Source of the DNA: Paenibacillus sp.
Lineage (GTDB): Bacteria > Bacillota > Bacilli > Paenibacillales > NBRC-103111
NCBI GenBank assembly: GCA_031180825.1
Contig: JAPSLM010000022.1
Coordinates: 1 to 36,406 of the forward strand
Direction: 5' to 3'
DNA length: 36,406 bases
This document shows positions 14,778 to 22,975 of this stretch, in pieces. Positions within the stretch are counted from its first letter, which is position 1; each line of letters starts with the position of its first letter. The notes below the pieces were generated by a model. That model had not been told where the DNA came from. It saw only the letters and a list, made by a program, of their open reading frames with translations, and did no database searches. The translations under genes were made by a program, and so were the position numbers.

Positions 14778-15286
14778 GCAAACTATACCGTTCCCGTTCC
14801 GATCGCAAAATAACCGGCCTGTGCGGCGGGCTCGCGGAATCGATGAACGTCGATGCCACACTGCTTCGTCTGATCGTGGTAGTAACGGCTTTCTTTTCCG
14901 GAGGTATCGTTATTCCGCTGTACTTCCTGGCGGCGTTGGTCATCCCAAGCGAGCCTTGGACCGGCGGGCCTCACGGCTACGGACCGTCCTACGGCGGCGA
15001 CGGTTGCGGACACCCTGGCGGCAACTATCCCAACTGGAGAGAGTGGAGACGCGCCGAAAAGCATTACCGCAGAGCGCAAAGACACGGCTGGGCCCCGCCG
15101 CACGAAGGCAATCGCCATGAAGGCGAATATACGGCCTCCTCGAACCCGGGCGGTACGGCCGGCAGCGATCTGGACGATATGATGAAGGATATCGAGAAAA
15201 AGGCAATGTGGAAAGAAATCGAAGAACTGCGCAATAAAGTGGCCCAATACGAAAAAAACCAAAAACCATCTAAAGGAGATGTTTAA
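14774..15286 (+). CDS. PspC-domain membrane protein
   Basis: 170 residues. The PspC domain at 1-60 ([20 protein letters not shown], then a membrane segment of about 36-58) is typical of the phage-shock PspC family, which senses or relays envelope stress and interacts with PspA-like proteins. Beyond it is a polar, Gly/His/Arg-rich region (about 62-135) and a C-terminal charged helix ([16 protein letters not shown]) that could form a coiled coil with the neighbouring PspA proteins. It starts inside the preceding stop (ATGA overlap), so translation is coupled. Confidence 0.9.
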   Translation: MSKLYRSRSDRKITGLCGGLAESMNVDATLLRLIVVVTAFFSGGIVIPLYFLAALVIPSEPWTGGPHGYGPSYGGDGCGHPGGNYPNWREWRRAEKHYRRAQRHGWAPPHEGNRHEGEYTASSNPGGTAGSDLDDMMKDIEKKAMWKEIEELRNKVAQYEKNQKPSKGDV

Positions 15287-15288
15287 CA

Positions 15289-15987
15289 ATGGGAGTATTT
15301 TCTAGAATCAAGGACATGACGAAGGCTTCGCTGCACGAGCTGCTTGACAAGGTTGAAGATCCGATCATCATGCTGAACCAATATTTGCGCGACATGGAAG
15401 AAGAAATCGCTCAGGCCGAAGTGACGGTTGCCCGTCAAATCGCCAGCGAGCGCAAGCTGAAAGAGCGTTTGGAAGAAGCGATCCGTCTGACGGCACAGTA
15501 CGAAGGACAAGCGAAGGAAGCGCTGAAGAACGATCAGGAAGCGACGGCGCGCCAAGCTTTGGAGCAAAAGCTGTACTACGAGGGCAAAATCGCCGAGTAC
15601 ACGGAAATGCACGAGCAGGCCAAGGCGCAAGCGGCCGAGCTGGTTCAGCAGCTGCATGAAATGAAAGACGCGTTCTACCAAATGCGCAACAAACGCAGCG
15701 AGCTGATCTCCCGCGCTCAATTGGCGAAGGCGAAAAAGCAGATGGCCGAAGTGACGGCAAACAACGTAATCGAAGGCGGCAATGCCGTGAAGGGCTTCCG
15801 CCGCATGGAAGAAAAGATCATGTCGCTGGAAGTTGAAGCGGAAATCGCCCGTAAGCCTTACGTTGGCGGCAGCTATGCGGGTTCGGTGTACAGCAGCGCC
15901 GTATCGGTCGACCCGGCGAAGCAGCAAAAAATCGACGATCAGCTCCAGCTTCTGAAAGAAAAAATGTCCAGCGAGCAAGGGAAATAA
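15289..15987 (+). CDS. liaH: PspA/IM30-family protein LiaH-like (second copy)
   Basis: A 232-residue PspA/IM30 family coiled-coil protein. It begins [24 protein letters not shown], the classic family N terminus, and is Ala/Glu/Lys/Gln-rich to about residue 185. A short linker with YVGGSYAGS follows before the charged C terminus. LiaH of Bacillus is the chief target of the LiaFSR system and protects the membrane against cell-wall antibiotics. The gene has a strong AAAGGAGATG ribosome site, stronger than its neighbours, consistent with a high-abundance product. A long hairpin follows it, before liaF. Confidence 0.9.
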   Translation: MGVFSRIKDMTKASLHELLDKVEDPIIMLNQYLRDMEEEIAQAEVTVARQIASERKLKERLEEAIRLTAQYEGQAKEALKNDQEATARQALEQKLYYEGKIAEYTEMHEQAKAQAAELVQQLHEMKDAFYQMRNKRSELISRAQLAKAKKQMAEVTANNVIEGGNAVKGFRRMEEKIMSLEVEAEIARKPYVGGSYAGSVYSSAVSVDPAKQQKIDDQLQLLKEKMSSEQGK

Positions 15988-16040
15988 TCATCACGAAAAA
16001 GCTGTTGGAGCAAAAGCAGCACTTGTGATATGCTATGTAA

Positions 16041-16086
16041 GGCAAAAGCCATAGACGTCCTTCCGTAAGGCGCTGTGGCTTTTGCC
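16041..16086 (+). promoter_or_regulatory. long intercistronic hairpin between liaH and liaF
   Basis: GGCAAAAGCCA (16041-16051) pairs with TGGCTTTTGCC (16076-16086), and the inside also pairs (CG, CCTT with AAGG). There is no T run after it, so it is more likely a partial terminator or RNA-stabilising structure than a full stop. It lies between the effector half and the regulator half of the operon. Confidence 0.65.
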
Positions 16087-16124
16087 GAATCAGCCAGAAT
16101 TCACTTGGAAAGGGGGCGACACGG

Positions 16125-16775
16125 ATGAACCGCAAACGAAACCGCAACATCGCGCTGGTCTTGATCGGCGCAGGGCTTTTCCTTCTGGCGGACAATCATC
16201 TTGGGTTTTTCACCGTGCTTGCCCTCTTTTTGCTTTTGCTGGGGGTCTACAAGGTACGCTCGGGCGCCGAGCGCAAAGGCTACATCATGATGGTGATCGG
16301 CCTGCTGCTGCTCGCAGGAGGCAATTTTACGCTGATTGTGGCCATTATCCTTATTTCACTCGGCTTCTTCTACAATAAATCGCGTAAAATTCACCGCAGC
16401 GAACACCATTACCGCAAGCAAAGCGTCATTGACAGCATCCGGTGGGGGCGGGAGCCTTGGGTTCTGCGCAACATGTCGATCTGGAACGTGTTGGGGGAGC
16501 TGCAGATGGATTTGACCTACGCAATCCACGAGCAGAAGGAGACGACGATTATTTTACAGGGAGTCATCGCCGATATCGATCTGATCGTACCGGAGGATGT
16601 AGGGCTTTCGGTCACGGCTTCCGTCTTGTTCGGGCAAACGAGCATCGGGTATGACAAAGAGGCCGGCGTGCTGAACAAGTTGGTATGGCAGTCGCCCAAC
16701 TACTGGACGGCGGACCGTCAGGTGAAGCTGGAGATTTCATATATCGTAGCCGATATTGATATAAAAATTGTTTGA
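16125..16775 (+). CDS. liaF: LiaF, inhibitor of the LiaRS system
   Basis: 216 residues. The N-terminal part has four hydrophobic segments (about 8-24, 26-43, 50-66, 69-84). The C-terminal DUF2154 domain (about 115-216; DLTYAIHEQKETTIIL, then GVIADIDLIVP) is a beta-rich cytoplasmic domain. LiaF holds the kinase LiaS off until envelope stress. AAAGGGGGCGA precedes ATG. The order liaF-liaS-liaR matches Bacillus and is diagnostic. Confidence 0.92.
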   Translation: MNRKRNRNIALVLIGAGLFLLADNHLGFFTVLALFLLLLGVYKVRSGAERKGYIMMVIGLLLLAGGNFTLIVAIILISLGFFYNKSRKIHRSEHHYRKQSVIDSIRWGREPWVLRNMSIWNVLGELQMDLTYAIHEQKETTIILQGVIADIDLIVPEDVGLSVTASVLFGQTSIGYDKEAGVLNKLVWQSPNYWTADRQVKLEISYIVADIDIKIV

Positions 16776-16793
16776 TGCACGGAGGACGCAGGA

Positions 16794-17870
16794 ATGGACG
16801 GACATGACAAGCGGTTAACCAACATGATATGGCGCAGCATGGCGGAGTCGATCGGGCTCAGCCTTGTTTTGTTTGCCGTGATCGTCTATTTCCTGCAGTC
16901 GAACGGCTATTTGAACGCTTTCGAAACGTGGCAGGAAGGCGTGCGCATGAGTTTGACGCTGATCGCGATCGTTGCAGCGGTCGGGGGCTCGTACGGCCTG
17001 TGGCACAGCAGCCGGATGAAGCATCGCCTGGAGACGCTGCGCGAGGTGATGCTGTCGCTCGAGAAGGGCAATCTGAGCCGTTCGGTGCCTCCGCTCGGCG
17101 AGGATGAGATCGGACGGCTCGGCGAACAATTGAATGCGATCACCAAAAAATGGGAAGAGCAGGTCTCCTCGCTGCAGCGCTTGTCCAGCAATAACGCCCA
17201 ACTGGCGCAAAAAGCGAAATATTCGGCCATCGTAGAGGAGCGGCAGCGGCTGGCAAGAGAGCTGCACGACGCCGTGAGCCAGCAGCTCTTCGCGATCTCG
17301 ATGACGGCGACGGCCGTAGGCCGGACGCTGGACAAGGATTTCGAGAAAGCGCAGCGGCAAATTTTTCTTATCGAGGAAATGGCTTCGGTGGCCCAATCGG
17401 AGATGCGCGCGTTGCTGCTTCACCTGCGTCCCGTGCATCTGGAGGGCAAGCGTCTGGCCGAAGGCTTGATCGAGCTGGTACAGGAGCTGTCCTCGAAAGT
17501 GCCGATGCAGATCGACTGCGAGCTGACCGAAGACATCAAGCTGCCGAACGGGATTGAAGACCACCTGTTCCGTATTGTGCAAGAGGCATTGTCCAATGCG
17601 CTGCGGCACTCCAAAGCGACAAAGCTGGAGGTGAAGCTGACCCAGCCGTCAAGCGATGCGGTGCGGCTGCTCATTCGGGATAATGGCGTCGGCTTCGAGC
17701 TGGATATGAAAAAACAGGCTTCATACGGGCTGGTGACGATGCGGGAGCGGGTGAACGAAATCGGCGGCTCGCTCAACTTAATTACGGCGCCGGGCAAAGG
17801 AACGCGCATTGAAATTCGCATCCCGATTATGGCGGAAGGAGGACTTGAGATTGGAAGAGACGACGATTAA
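16794..17870 (+). CDS. liaS: LiaS sensor histidine kinase
   Basis: 358 residues, a compact intramembrane-sensing kinase of the NarL/HisKA_3 type. Two membrane segments (about 16-35 and 52-71) enclose a very short outside loop. A HAMP-like linker (71-125) is followed by the HisKA_3 box [15 protein letters not shown] with phosphorylated His158. The HATPase domain carries the N box [14 protein letters not shown], the DNGVGF G1 box and [14 protein letters not shown]. All catalytic boxes are present. GGAGGACGCAGGA lies before ATG. It ends 20 bases into liaR. Confidence 0.95.
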   Translation: MDGHDKRLTNMIWRSMAESIGLSLVLFAVIVYFLQSNGYLNAFETWQEGVRMSLTLIAIVAAVGGSYGLWHSSRMKHRLETLREVMLSLEKGNLSRSVPPLGEDEIGRLGEQLNAITKKWEEQVSSLQRLSSNNAQLAQKAKYSAIVEERQRLARELHDAVSQQLFAISMTATAVGRTLDKDFEKAQRQIFLIEEMASVAQSEMRALLLHLRPVHLEGKRLAEGLIELVQELSSKVPMQIDCELTEDIKLPNGIEDHLFRIVQEALSNALRHSKATKLEVKLTQPSSDAVRLLIRDNGVGFELDMKKQASYGLVTMRERVNEIGGSLNLITAPGKGTRIEIRIPIMAEGGLEIGRDDD

Positions 17871-18498
17871 AGTGCTGCTGGTCGACGATCATGAAATGGT
17901 TCGCATCGGTCTTGCCGCCGTGCTGAGCACGGAGGACGATATCGAGGTGGTCGGCGAGGCGAGCGGAGGGCAGGAAGGCATCCGGCTGGCAATGGAATAC
18001 AAGCCGGACGTCGTGCTGATGGATTTGGTCATGGAGGGTATGGACGGCATCGAGACGACGCGGCGCCTGCTGCAGCAGCATTCGGATTGCAAGGTGATCG
18101 TGCTGACCAGCTTTATTGACGACGAGAAGATTTACCCGGTAATCGAAGCGGGAGCGTTCAGCTACTTGCTCAAAACGTCGCGTGCCGCCGAAATCGCCCA
18201 AGCGATCCGCTCGGCCGTCAAAGGCCAGTCGGTGCTGGAATCCCAAGTCGCTTCCAAGCTGATGAATCGCTTCCGCGCGCCGAAGCAGGCCGCGCAGCCG
18301 CATGAAGAATTGACCGAACGCGAGATGGAGGTGCTCCGGCTCATTGCCGCAGGCAAGTCCAATCAAGACGTTGCCGACGAGCTGTTCATCGGGGTCAAAA
18401 CGGTCAAGTTTCATGTCACCAACATTTTGGCCAAGCTTGGGGTGGAGGACCGCACGCAGGCTGCCATTTATGCGTACAAGCACGGTTTGGTAGAATAA
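17851..18498 (+). CDS. liaR: LiaR response regulator
   Basis: 215 residues. Receiver domain (1-120) with acidic pocket DD near residue 12, phosphorylated Asp58 ([13 protein letters not shown]), the switch Thr in VLTSF and conserved Lys; LuxR/NarL-type helix-turn-helix at about 150-210 ([25 protein letters not shown]). It activates the lia operon when phosphorylated. The start is TTG 17851, eight bases after GGAAGGAGG, overlapping liaS by 20 bases; an earlier in-frame codon would run into the liaS reading without a ribosome site. The overlap couples translation. Confidence 0.95.
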   Translation: MEETTIKVLLVDDHEMVRIGLAAVLSTEDDIEVVGEASGGQEGIRLAMEYKPDVVLMDLVMEGMDGIETTRRLLQQHSDCKVIVLTSFIDDEKIYPVIEAGAFSYLLKTSRAAEIAQAIRSAVKGQSVLESQVASKLMNRFRAPKQAAQPHEELTEREMEVLRLIAAGKSNQDVADELFIGVKTVKFHVTNILAKLGVEDRTQAAIYAYKHGLVE

Positions 18499-18503
18499 GA
18501 GGC

Positions 18504-18558
18504 AAAAAAGCTCTCAAGAAGGACCTGCAGAAGCCGGGAATCCTTTTGGGAGCTTTTT
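18504..18558 (+). terminator. terminator of the Lia operon
   Basis: AAAAAGCTCTCAAGAAGGA pairs with TCCTTTTGGGAGCTTTTT with small mismatches, ending in five Ts. Confidence 0.88.
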
Positions 18559-18691
18559 GGCTTGCAGGGGCGAAGGAGACAAGCCGAAACGGCGGAGTTT
18601 GACCGGCACATGAAGAAAACTCGACAGGCGTGTCGTATGGTGGAGCCTTTTATGATTTTCAAACTTAAAGTTTTCTTAATAAATGTGAGTT

Positions 18692-18720
18692 TTGACACCT
18701 TTCCAGCGTCTATATAGATG
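18692..18720 (+). promoter_or_regulatory. candidate promoter for the 18823 gene
   Basis: TTGACA (18692-18697), 17 bases, and TAGATG (18715-18720). The -35 is perfect and the -10 is moderate. Upstream (18559-18691) I see no gene. Confidence 0.45.
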
Positions 18721-18822
18721 TAGATGTTCCGGGTCGAGGAATCCGCTTCGATTGTCGGATTATAAGACTAGTAAAATACATACGACAAATCGCGGACATC
18801 AAGGAGAGGAGATGAGAGCCGG

Positions 18823-19104
18823 ATGAACGGATTAGCCGTTGAAGACCGGAATGAAACCAGCATTCCATTAACGTTCGGAGAAAAGACGGAACTGTTGAAG
18901 CGGTACGAAGTGTACTGTTATCAGGTTGCTTTTTACTTATTGCAGCAGGAGGCGGGGGCGCGGCTGGCGGCCGAGGAAGCGCTGCTAGCCTTATACAAGC
19001 TGGACGGTTTCTTTGCTCTGCCGGAGCACGAGCGCAAGGAAAAAGTGAAGGCTGCCGCCATCCGGCACGCGTTGGCGGTACGAAGCGGACGCCAGCCCTC
19101 TTGA
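18823..19104 (+). CDS. small protein resembling sigma-factor region 2
   Basis: 93 residues. The middle (ELLKRYEVYCYQVAFYLLQ, then AEEALLALYKLDGFFAL) echoes ECF sigma factor region 2 helices, which normally read as a YRYCLRLTGDEALAEDLVQ-like pattern, but the DNA-binding region 4 is absent. It may be a sigma-like partner or an unrelated helical protein. I do not know a named family. The ribosome site is AGGAGAGGAG, rather far upstream. It is convergent with the following gene, ending 18 bases from its stop. Confidence 0.7.
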   Translation: MNGLAVEDRNETSIPLTFGEKTELLKRYEVYCYQVAFYLLQQEAGARLAAEEALLALYKLDGFFALPEHERKEKVKAAAIRHALAVRSGRQPS

Positions 19105-19121
19105 TGCACGAACAAGGTTTC

Positions 19122-19817
19122 TTAATAAAGAACATTCATGAGAATGCCCGTAATCGGAGGAACAGGCCAATAGCTGTGCGCCCTTTTGCCCGGCAGTGCG
19201 GTATAGTGGCCGAAGGCACGGGCTCCCGGATCATGCCGCTCCAACAGGTCGGCCGGGGGGATGGCCTGCAGCTCGGCAGCCGCCTGCGTCAGGCGCAGGA
19301 TCCAGCCGTTGATTCCCTGAAGCACGGCATTTGCATGTTTTTCTCCGCCGTCAAGCTGCGTCTGCAGCTTATGTACGTCCAAGCTTAAGGTACCGTCGGC
19401 CTGCGCAACGACTCCGAGCCGGTCAAGCTCTTCCTCGGCAGGGGCGCCGATCCCCTGTTTCCTCCATGCGGGCCGCAAAAGCACGCCGGCTTCGCTCAAT
19501 GCAGTCGCCAGCTCGTTATAGCCGCCGACAAGCCCTTCCACCAGCCGAAGCGATGCGCCGCCGCTTTGCAGAGCGGCCTTGGCGTTTTCGGCCGTTTGCT
19601 TCAAAGCGCCGGCCGCCGTGACGATGGTTCTGGCATCTCCAGCCGCCCGTTCGGCAAAGCGGTCGAACGCATAGGAGGGCTGTCCCGTGCCTTTTTGCGG
19701 TCGTACGCGGTAACGTTTGCCTGCCAAGTCTTCTTGTCTTCTGTGCCGGTCTTCCAAGGCAAACCACTGTTTATGAATTTGATACGAACGAATCACGCTC
19801 TGAACTGGAGCGATCAT
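19122..19817 (-). CDS. hypothetical protein with a FliD-tail-like segment
   Basis: 231 residues of unknown family. The stretch YNELATAL to DRLGVVAQADGTLSLDVHKL (about 98-150) resembles the C-terminal end of flagellar cap FliD, whose end reads L-G-I-x-x-x-x-D-G-T-L-S-L-D-x-x-K-L. The rest is helical and Ala-rich, without the FliD body. GAGGTGATC precedes the ATG. It is a single gene with no flagellar neighbours here. Flagellin-related helical or coiled-coil protein is a tentative reading; no enzyme motif is seen. Confidence 0.72.
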   Translation of the reverse strand: MIAPVQSVIRSYQIHKQWFALEDRHRRQEDLAGKRYRVRPQKGTGQPSYAFDRFAERAAGDARTIVTAAGALKQTAENAKAALQSGGASLRLVEGLVGGYNELATALSEAGVLLRPAWRKQGIGAPAEEELDRLGVVAQADGTLSLDVHKLQTQLDGGEKHANAVLQGINGWILRLTQAAAELQAIPPADLLERHDPGARAFGHYTALPGKRAHSYWPVPPITGILMNVLY

Positions 19818-19895
19818 GCCCGATCACCTCACTGTCAATGGAACATTTTTCTTACATTATAGCGGAAGACGTTCCGTCCGTAAACGGATACATGC

Positions 19896-19925
19896 TTGAC
19901 AGGCTGCAAAAGGATGCAGTATGAT
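19896..19925 (+). promoter_or_regulatory. sigma-A promoter for the 29-residue peptide gene
   Basis: TTGACA (19896-19901), 18-base spacer, TATGAT (19920-19925). A close match to consensus, about 43 bases before the peptide start. Confidence 0.75.
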
Positions 19926-19967
19926 GATTTATCAGCCAAAACCTGCCAAAGGAGCTTGCGTCACCTC

Positions 19968-20057
19968 ATGAATTGGGTTCAATGGATTGTCATAGCCGCC
20001 GTTTTGCTTGTCAGTGTGCTGTTTATGATGTTTGTCGGCAAAAAATACAAAAAGTAA
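19968..20057 (+). CDS. 29-residue single-pass membrane peptide
   Basis: A short gene with its own strong promoter and an AAAGGAG site 13 bases before ATG (longer than ideal). It starts MNWVQWIVIAAVL, continues as one hydrophobic helix of about 20 residues, and ends in GKKYKK, so the basic tail should face the cytoplasm. No known family. The promoter and the clean topology support it as real, though its length leaves doubt. Confidence 0.62.
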   Translation: MNWVQWIVIAAVLLVSVLFMMFVGKKYKK

Positions 20058-20163
20058 CCTGCGTGTTTTTTGCCGCTTCGCACTCATTTCTTCTTAACGT
20101 TCCGCCACCGCCTGTCATACGATAAAGTACTTTAACTTTATGCGCAGAAAGGCGGTCTTAGCC

Positions 20164-20610
20164 ATGCTCCGCAAACGTATTCCCAGGCAGGACGACAGCA
20201 TGATCTACGGATTGGTGGAAAAGCTGCTCCTTCCCTTCGCGCTCCAAACGGTACCCCATCTTCGCTTAAGCCGTACGGATATTCTCAAACGTCTCAAATC
20301 CTGTATCACTTACGTCGACACTGCGGCAGGCCGGCTGCCGGTCGGATTTATTACGCTGCGGGTAGAGCGGGATAAGCGCTTGTCTGTCGATATGCTTGCA
20401 GTCAACCCGAAGTTTCAGGGTCGCGGCATCGGTACGCGCTTGATGCGTCAGGCGGAGCGTACGGCGGGAGAGCGGGGATGCCGCGAAGTGGTTCTATGGG
20501 TGGACGAAGCGAATACGCAGGCACAGGCTTTCTATGTACGGAAAGGCTACGATACGGTCCACTACGACGCGAGGCTTCGCTGTTATATGATGATGAAGCG
20601 GCTCGCCTAG
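20164..20610 (+). CDS. GNAT-family N-acetyltransferase
   Basis: 148 residues. The acetyl-CoA binding motif A is clear: LAVNPKFQGRGIGTRLMRQAE (about 77-97), with Q/R-x-x-G-x-G. Motif B ends in NTQAQAFYVRKGYD (about 119-132). Substrate unknown; small cytoplasmic acetyltransferases of this type modify amines, amino acids or protein N termini. ATG 20164 is chosen as AAAGGCGGT is eight bases upstream; the ATG at 20140 would swallow that site. It is followed by a strong bidirectional terminator. Confidence 0.88.
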   Translation: MLRKRIPRQDDSMIYGLVEKLLLPFALQTVPHLRLSRTDILKRLKSCITYVDTAAGRLPVGFITLRVERDKRLSVDMLAVNPKFQGRGIGTRLMRQAERTAGERGCREVVLWVDEANTQAQAFYVRKGYDTVHYDARLRCYMMMKRLA

Positions 20611-20625
20611 CCGCAGTGCCGTCAA

Positions 20626-20668
20626 AACCAAGGCTTTCGCCCGCGGTGGAAGCAAAAGCCTTGGTTTG
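20626..20668 (+). terminator. bidirectional terminator
   Basis: AACCAAGGCTTT (20626-20637) pairs perfectly with AAAGCCTTGGTT (20655-20666), followed by TTGG on plus and TTTTG on the minus side. It separates the convergent GNAT and Sm-like genes. Confidence 0.85.
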
Positions 20669-20704
20669 GTTGCCCTTGCGCGGGCGGGTTGTTGTCCGAA
20701 CGTG

Positions 20705-21070
20705 TTAGCTGGGCACGATCAAGGCGCCGACACTGGCGACGTCCAGTTCAAAGGGGCCGCCGAACAGCCCGGAATCCGGATAGGGTACGGGGAGCGTTTC
20801 GTTCGTGGCGGTTGTTCTCGGATTGCCGGATTTTTTCGCCTGGGAGCGGGCTTTTCCCAGACTGCGGCCGCCGGTTCCGCTTCGTTTGCTTTTGGCGGGT
20901 GCGCTGGGATTCGATTGAATCCCGGCCGCCGTCTCGTTCAAATAGAGCTTTCCTTTGTCCAACCGGCTGAGCGTGCCGATAAGCTCCGTACCGTCCTTCA
21001 ATATAATGAAAACCGGGTGGCCGTAAAAGGGCCTGCACTGTTCTTCGTCAATCGGATAAATCGGTCTCAC
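20705..21070 (-). CDS. small protein with an Sm-like N terminus
   Basis: 121 residues. The first 45 (FYGHPVFIILKDGTELIGTL, then SRLDKGKLYLNE) have the beta-strand pattern of Sm/LSm-like or Hfq-like folds. The middle (about 50-90) is Lys/Ser/Arg-rich and disordered, possibly RNA-binding. No named family; similar proteins in Paenibacillus are annotated as hypothetical, from memory. The start is GTG 21070 with a near-perfect GGAGGTGA seven bases upstream, one of the best ribosome sites in the window, so it is likely well expressed. Confidence 0.78.
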   Translation of the reverse strand: MRPIYPIDEEQCRPFYGHPVFIILKDGTELIGTLSRLDKGKLYLNETAAGIQSNPSAPAKSKRSGTGGRSLGKARSQAKKSGNPRTTATNETLPVPYPDSGLFGGPFELDVASVGALIVPS

Positions 21071-21186
21071 GCAGAGGTCACCTCCAAAGTTGATTTCTAC
21101 ACTTCAGACTATGCGGCATTTGTGCCGGTTGTACGGGATAAATGTCCCGTATGCGTTTGCCTATTTTCCGTGAACGCGCTTGCATT

Positions 21187-21208
21187 CGACAGAGTATTGA
21201 ATCTGTCG
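21187..21208 (+). promoter_or_regulatory. inverted repeat over the zwf -35, candidate operator
   Basis: CGACAGA (21187-21193) and TCTGTCG (21202-21208) form a perfect inverted repeat. It overlaps the proposed -35 TTGAAT (21197-21202), the usual place for a repressor. No known regulator is assigned. Confidence 0.5.
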
Positions 21209-21225
21209 GCGGTTTTCGATATGCT
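21197..21225 (+). promoter_or_regulatory. candidate promoter of zwf
   Basis: TTGAAT, 17 bases, TATGCT (21220-21225), about 80 bases before the ATG. A leader hairpin GGAACGG/CCGTTCC (21238-21264) lies between. Confidence 0.6.
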
Positions 21226-21305
21226 AAAGGGGTAAAGGGAACGGACAGGAAACAAGGCCGTTCCTTATCTCCTATTCTCTATAGAAAGAACGAGGATCTG
21301 AAGCC

Positions 21306-22826
21306 ATGACGAGTGCCGTGTTTTTGATTTTCGGAGCGACCGGGGACTTGGCCCGGCGCAAGTTATTCCCGGCGTTTTACAGCCTGTATCGTGAGCGCAA
21401 GCTGGGCGACCGATTTGCGGTAATCGGCCTCGCGCGGCGTTCGCGCACGAATGAGCAGTTCCGCGATGACGTCCACGAATCGATTCAGGAATTCGCACGC
21501 TACAACGTGACGAAGGACGAGCAATGGGATGCGTTTGCCGAGCATTTTGAATACATGTCGCTGGACATTAATAACGTTGACGGCTTTCGCCAGCTCCGCG
21601 AGCTGACCGACCGGCTTGACGTCAAGTTCGAGATCGGCGGCAACCGCTTGTTTTACTTGGCCTTGGCGCCGGAGCTGTTTGGGAACGTATCGCACAATCT
21701 CAAGGCGGGCGGACTGTTGGAAGGGGCCGGCTGGCACCGGCTGGTGATCGAGAAGCCGTTCGGCTACGACCTGCCGTCAGCAGAGAAGCTGAACGCTGAA
21801 ATCCGCCAGGTGTTCGAGGAGCAGGACATTTACCGCATCGACCATTACCTCGGCAAGGAAATGGTGCAGAACATCAACGTCGTCCGGTTCGCGAACGCCT
21901 TTTTCGAGCCGCTCTGGAACAATAAGTACATATCCAACATTCAAATCACGTTGAGTGAAACCGTAGGCGTGGAGGAGCGCGGCGGCTATTACGAACATTC
22001 GGGCGCACTGCGCGATATGGGGCAAAATCATATGCTGCAGATGCTGGCGATCATGGCGATGGAGCCCCCGAGCCGGATGCATCCGGAGGATATCCGCGAC
22101 GAGAAGGTAAAGGTGTTCCGCAGTCTGCGCGGTTTCCAGTCGGCGTCGGAGGTGCGGGCCAATACGGTGCGCGGACAGTACGTCGCCGGCAATATCAAGG
22201 GCGAGCAGGTGCCCGGCTACCGGGATGAAGACAGAGTCAATCCGGAGTCGACGACGGAGACCTATTTTGCCGCGCGCGTCTTCGTGGACAACTTCCGCTG
22301 GGCCGGCGTTCCGTTCTATATCCGTACGGGAAAACGATTGCCGGTGAAAACGACGGAAGTGGTCGTCGAGTTCAAGAACGTGCCGAACAACGTGTATTTG
22401 TCGCGCAAGCATAAGCTGGAGCCGAATCTGCTCGTGTTCCGCGTCAATCCGATGGAAGGCATTTATTTCAAAATGAACGCCAAGCAGCCGGGCTCGGAAG
22501 GCTTGATCGTGCCGGTGGCGATGGATTTCTGCCAAAGCTGCCAGGTCGGGCTGAACACGCCCGAAGCGTACGAGCGGCTGCTCTATGACGCCGCCCGCGG
22601 GGATTCCACGTATTTCACCCGCTGGGACGAGGTCGCGCTGGCATGGAAATATGTCGACAAAATCGCCTCGGCCTGGGGCGAGCGTACGGACGATTTGCAT
22701 CTGTACGCGGCAGGCACTTGGGGACCGGAGCAGGGGCATCAGCTCGTTGCCGAAGACGGCTTCCGCTGGTGGCCCGTGAACGGGCAGGATGAAGGCGAGG
22801 TCACTTGGGGACATACGCAGATGTAA
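21306..22826 (+). CDS. zwf: glucose-6-phosphate 1-dehydrogenase
   Basis: 506 residues. Oxidises glucose 6-phosphate to 6-phosphogluconolactone with NADP, opening the oxidative pentose phosphate pathway in the cytoplasm. N-terminal Rossmann loop FGATGDLARRKLFPA (9-23), substrate motif EKPFGYDL near 149-156, and the active-site RIDHYLGKE around 177-185 with catalytic His. The C-terminal dimer region and ITxxETxGxxxRG-like segment (TLSETVGVEERGGYY) are intact. GAGGATCTGAAG precedes ATG. A terminator follows at once, so it seems monocistronic. 6-phosphogluconate genes are not adjacent. Confidence 0.96.
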   Translation: MTSAVFLIFGATGDLARRKLFPAFYSLYRERKLGDRFAVIGLARRSRTNEQFRDDVHESIQEFARYNVTKDEQWDAFAEHFEYMSLDINNVDGFRQLRELTDRLDVKFEIGGNRLFYLALAPELFGNVSHNLKAGGLLEGAGWHRLVIEKPFGYDLPSAEKLNAEIRQVFEEQDIYRIDHYLGKEMVQNINVVRFANAFFEPLWNNKYISNIQITLSETVGVEERGGYYEHSGALRDMGQNHMLQMLAIMAMEPPSRMHPEDIRDEKVKVFRSLRGFQSASEVRANTVRGQYVAGNIKGEQVPGYRDEDRVNPESTTETYFAARVFVDNFRWAGVPFYIRTGKRLPVKTTEVVVEFKNVPNNVYLSRKHKLEPNLLVFRVNPMEGIYFKMNAKQPGSEGLIVPVAMDFCQSCQVGLNTPEAYERLLYDAARGDSTYFTRWDEVALAWKYVDKIASAWGERTDDLHLYAAGTWGPEQGHQLVAEDGFRWWPVNGQDEGEVTWGHTQM

Positions 22827-22853
22827 ATGTAACAACCATTCGAAAAAAACTAG

Positions 22854-22889
22854 AGAGCAGATCCGGTTACCCCGGGTTCTGCTCTTTTT
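22854..22889 (+). terminator. terminator of zwf
   Basis: AGAGCAGA pairs with TCTGCTCT, with a C/G-rich inner stem, and five Ts follow. Confidence 0.88.
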
Positions 22890-22975
22890 GCTGGCGTATG
22901 TTGCGTCTTTTTTTCACCTCTTGAAATATGATATGATGGAGTGTACAGTGCCGGCTTACGCAAGGAGGATCTTCT

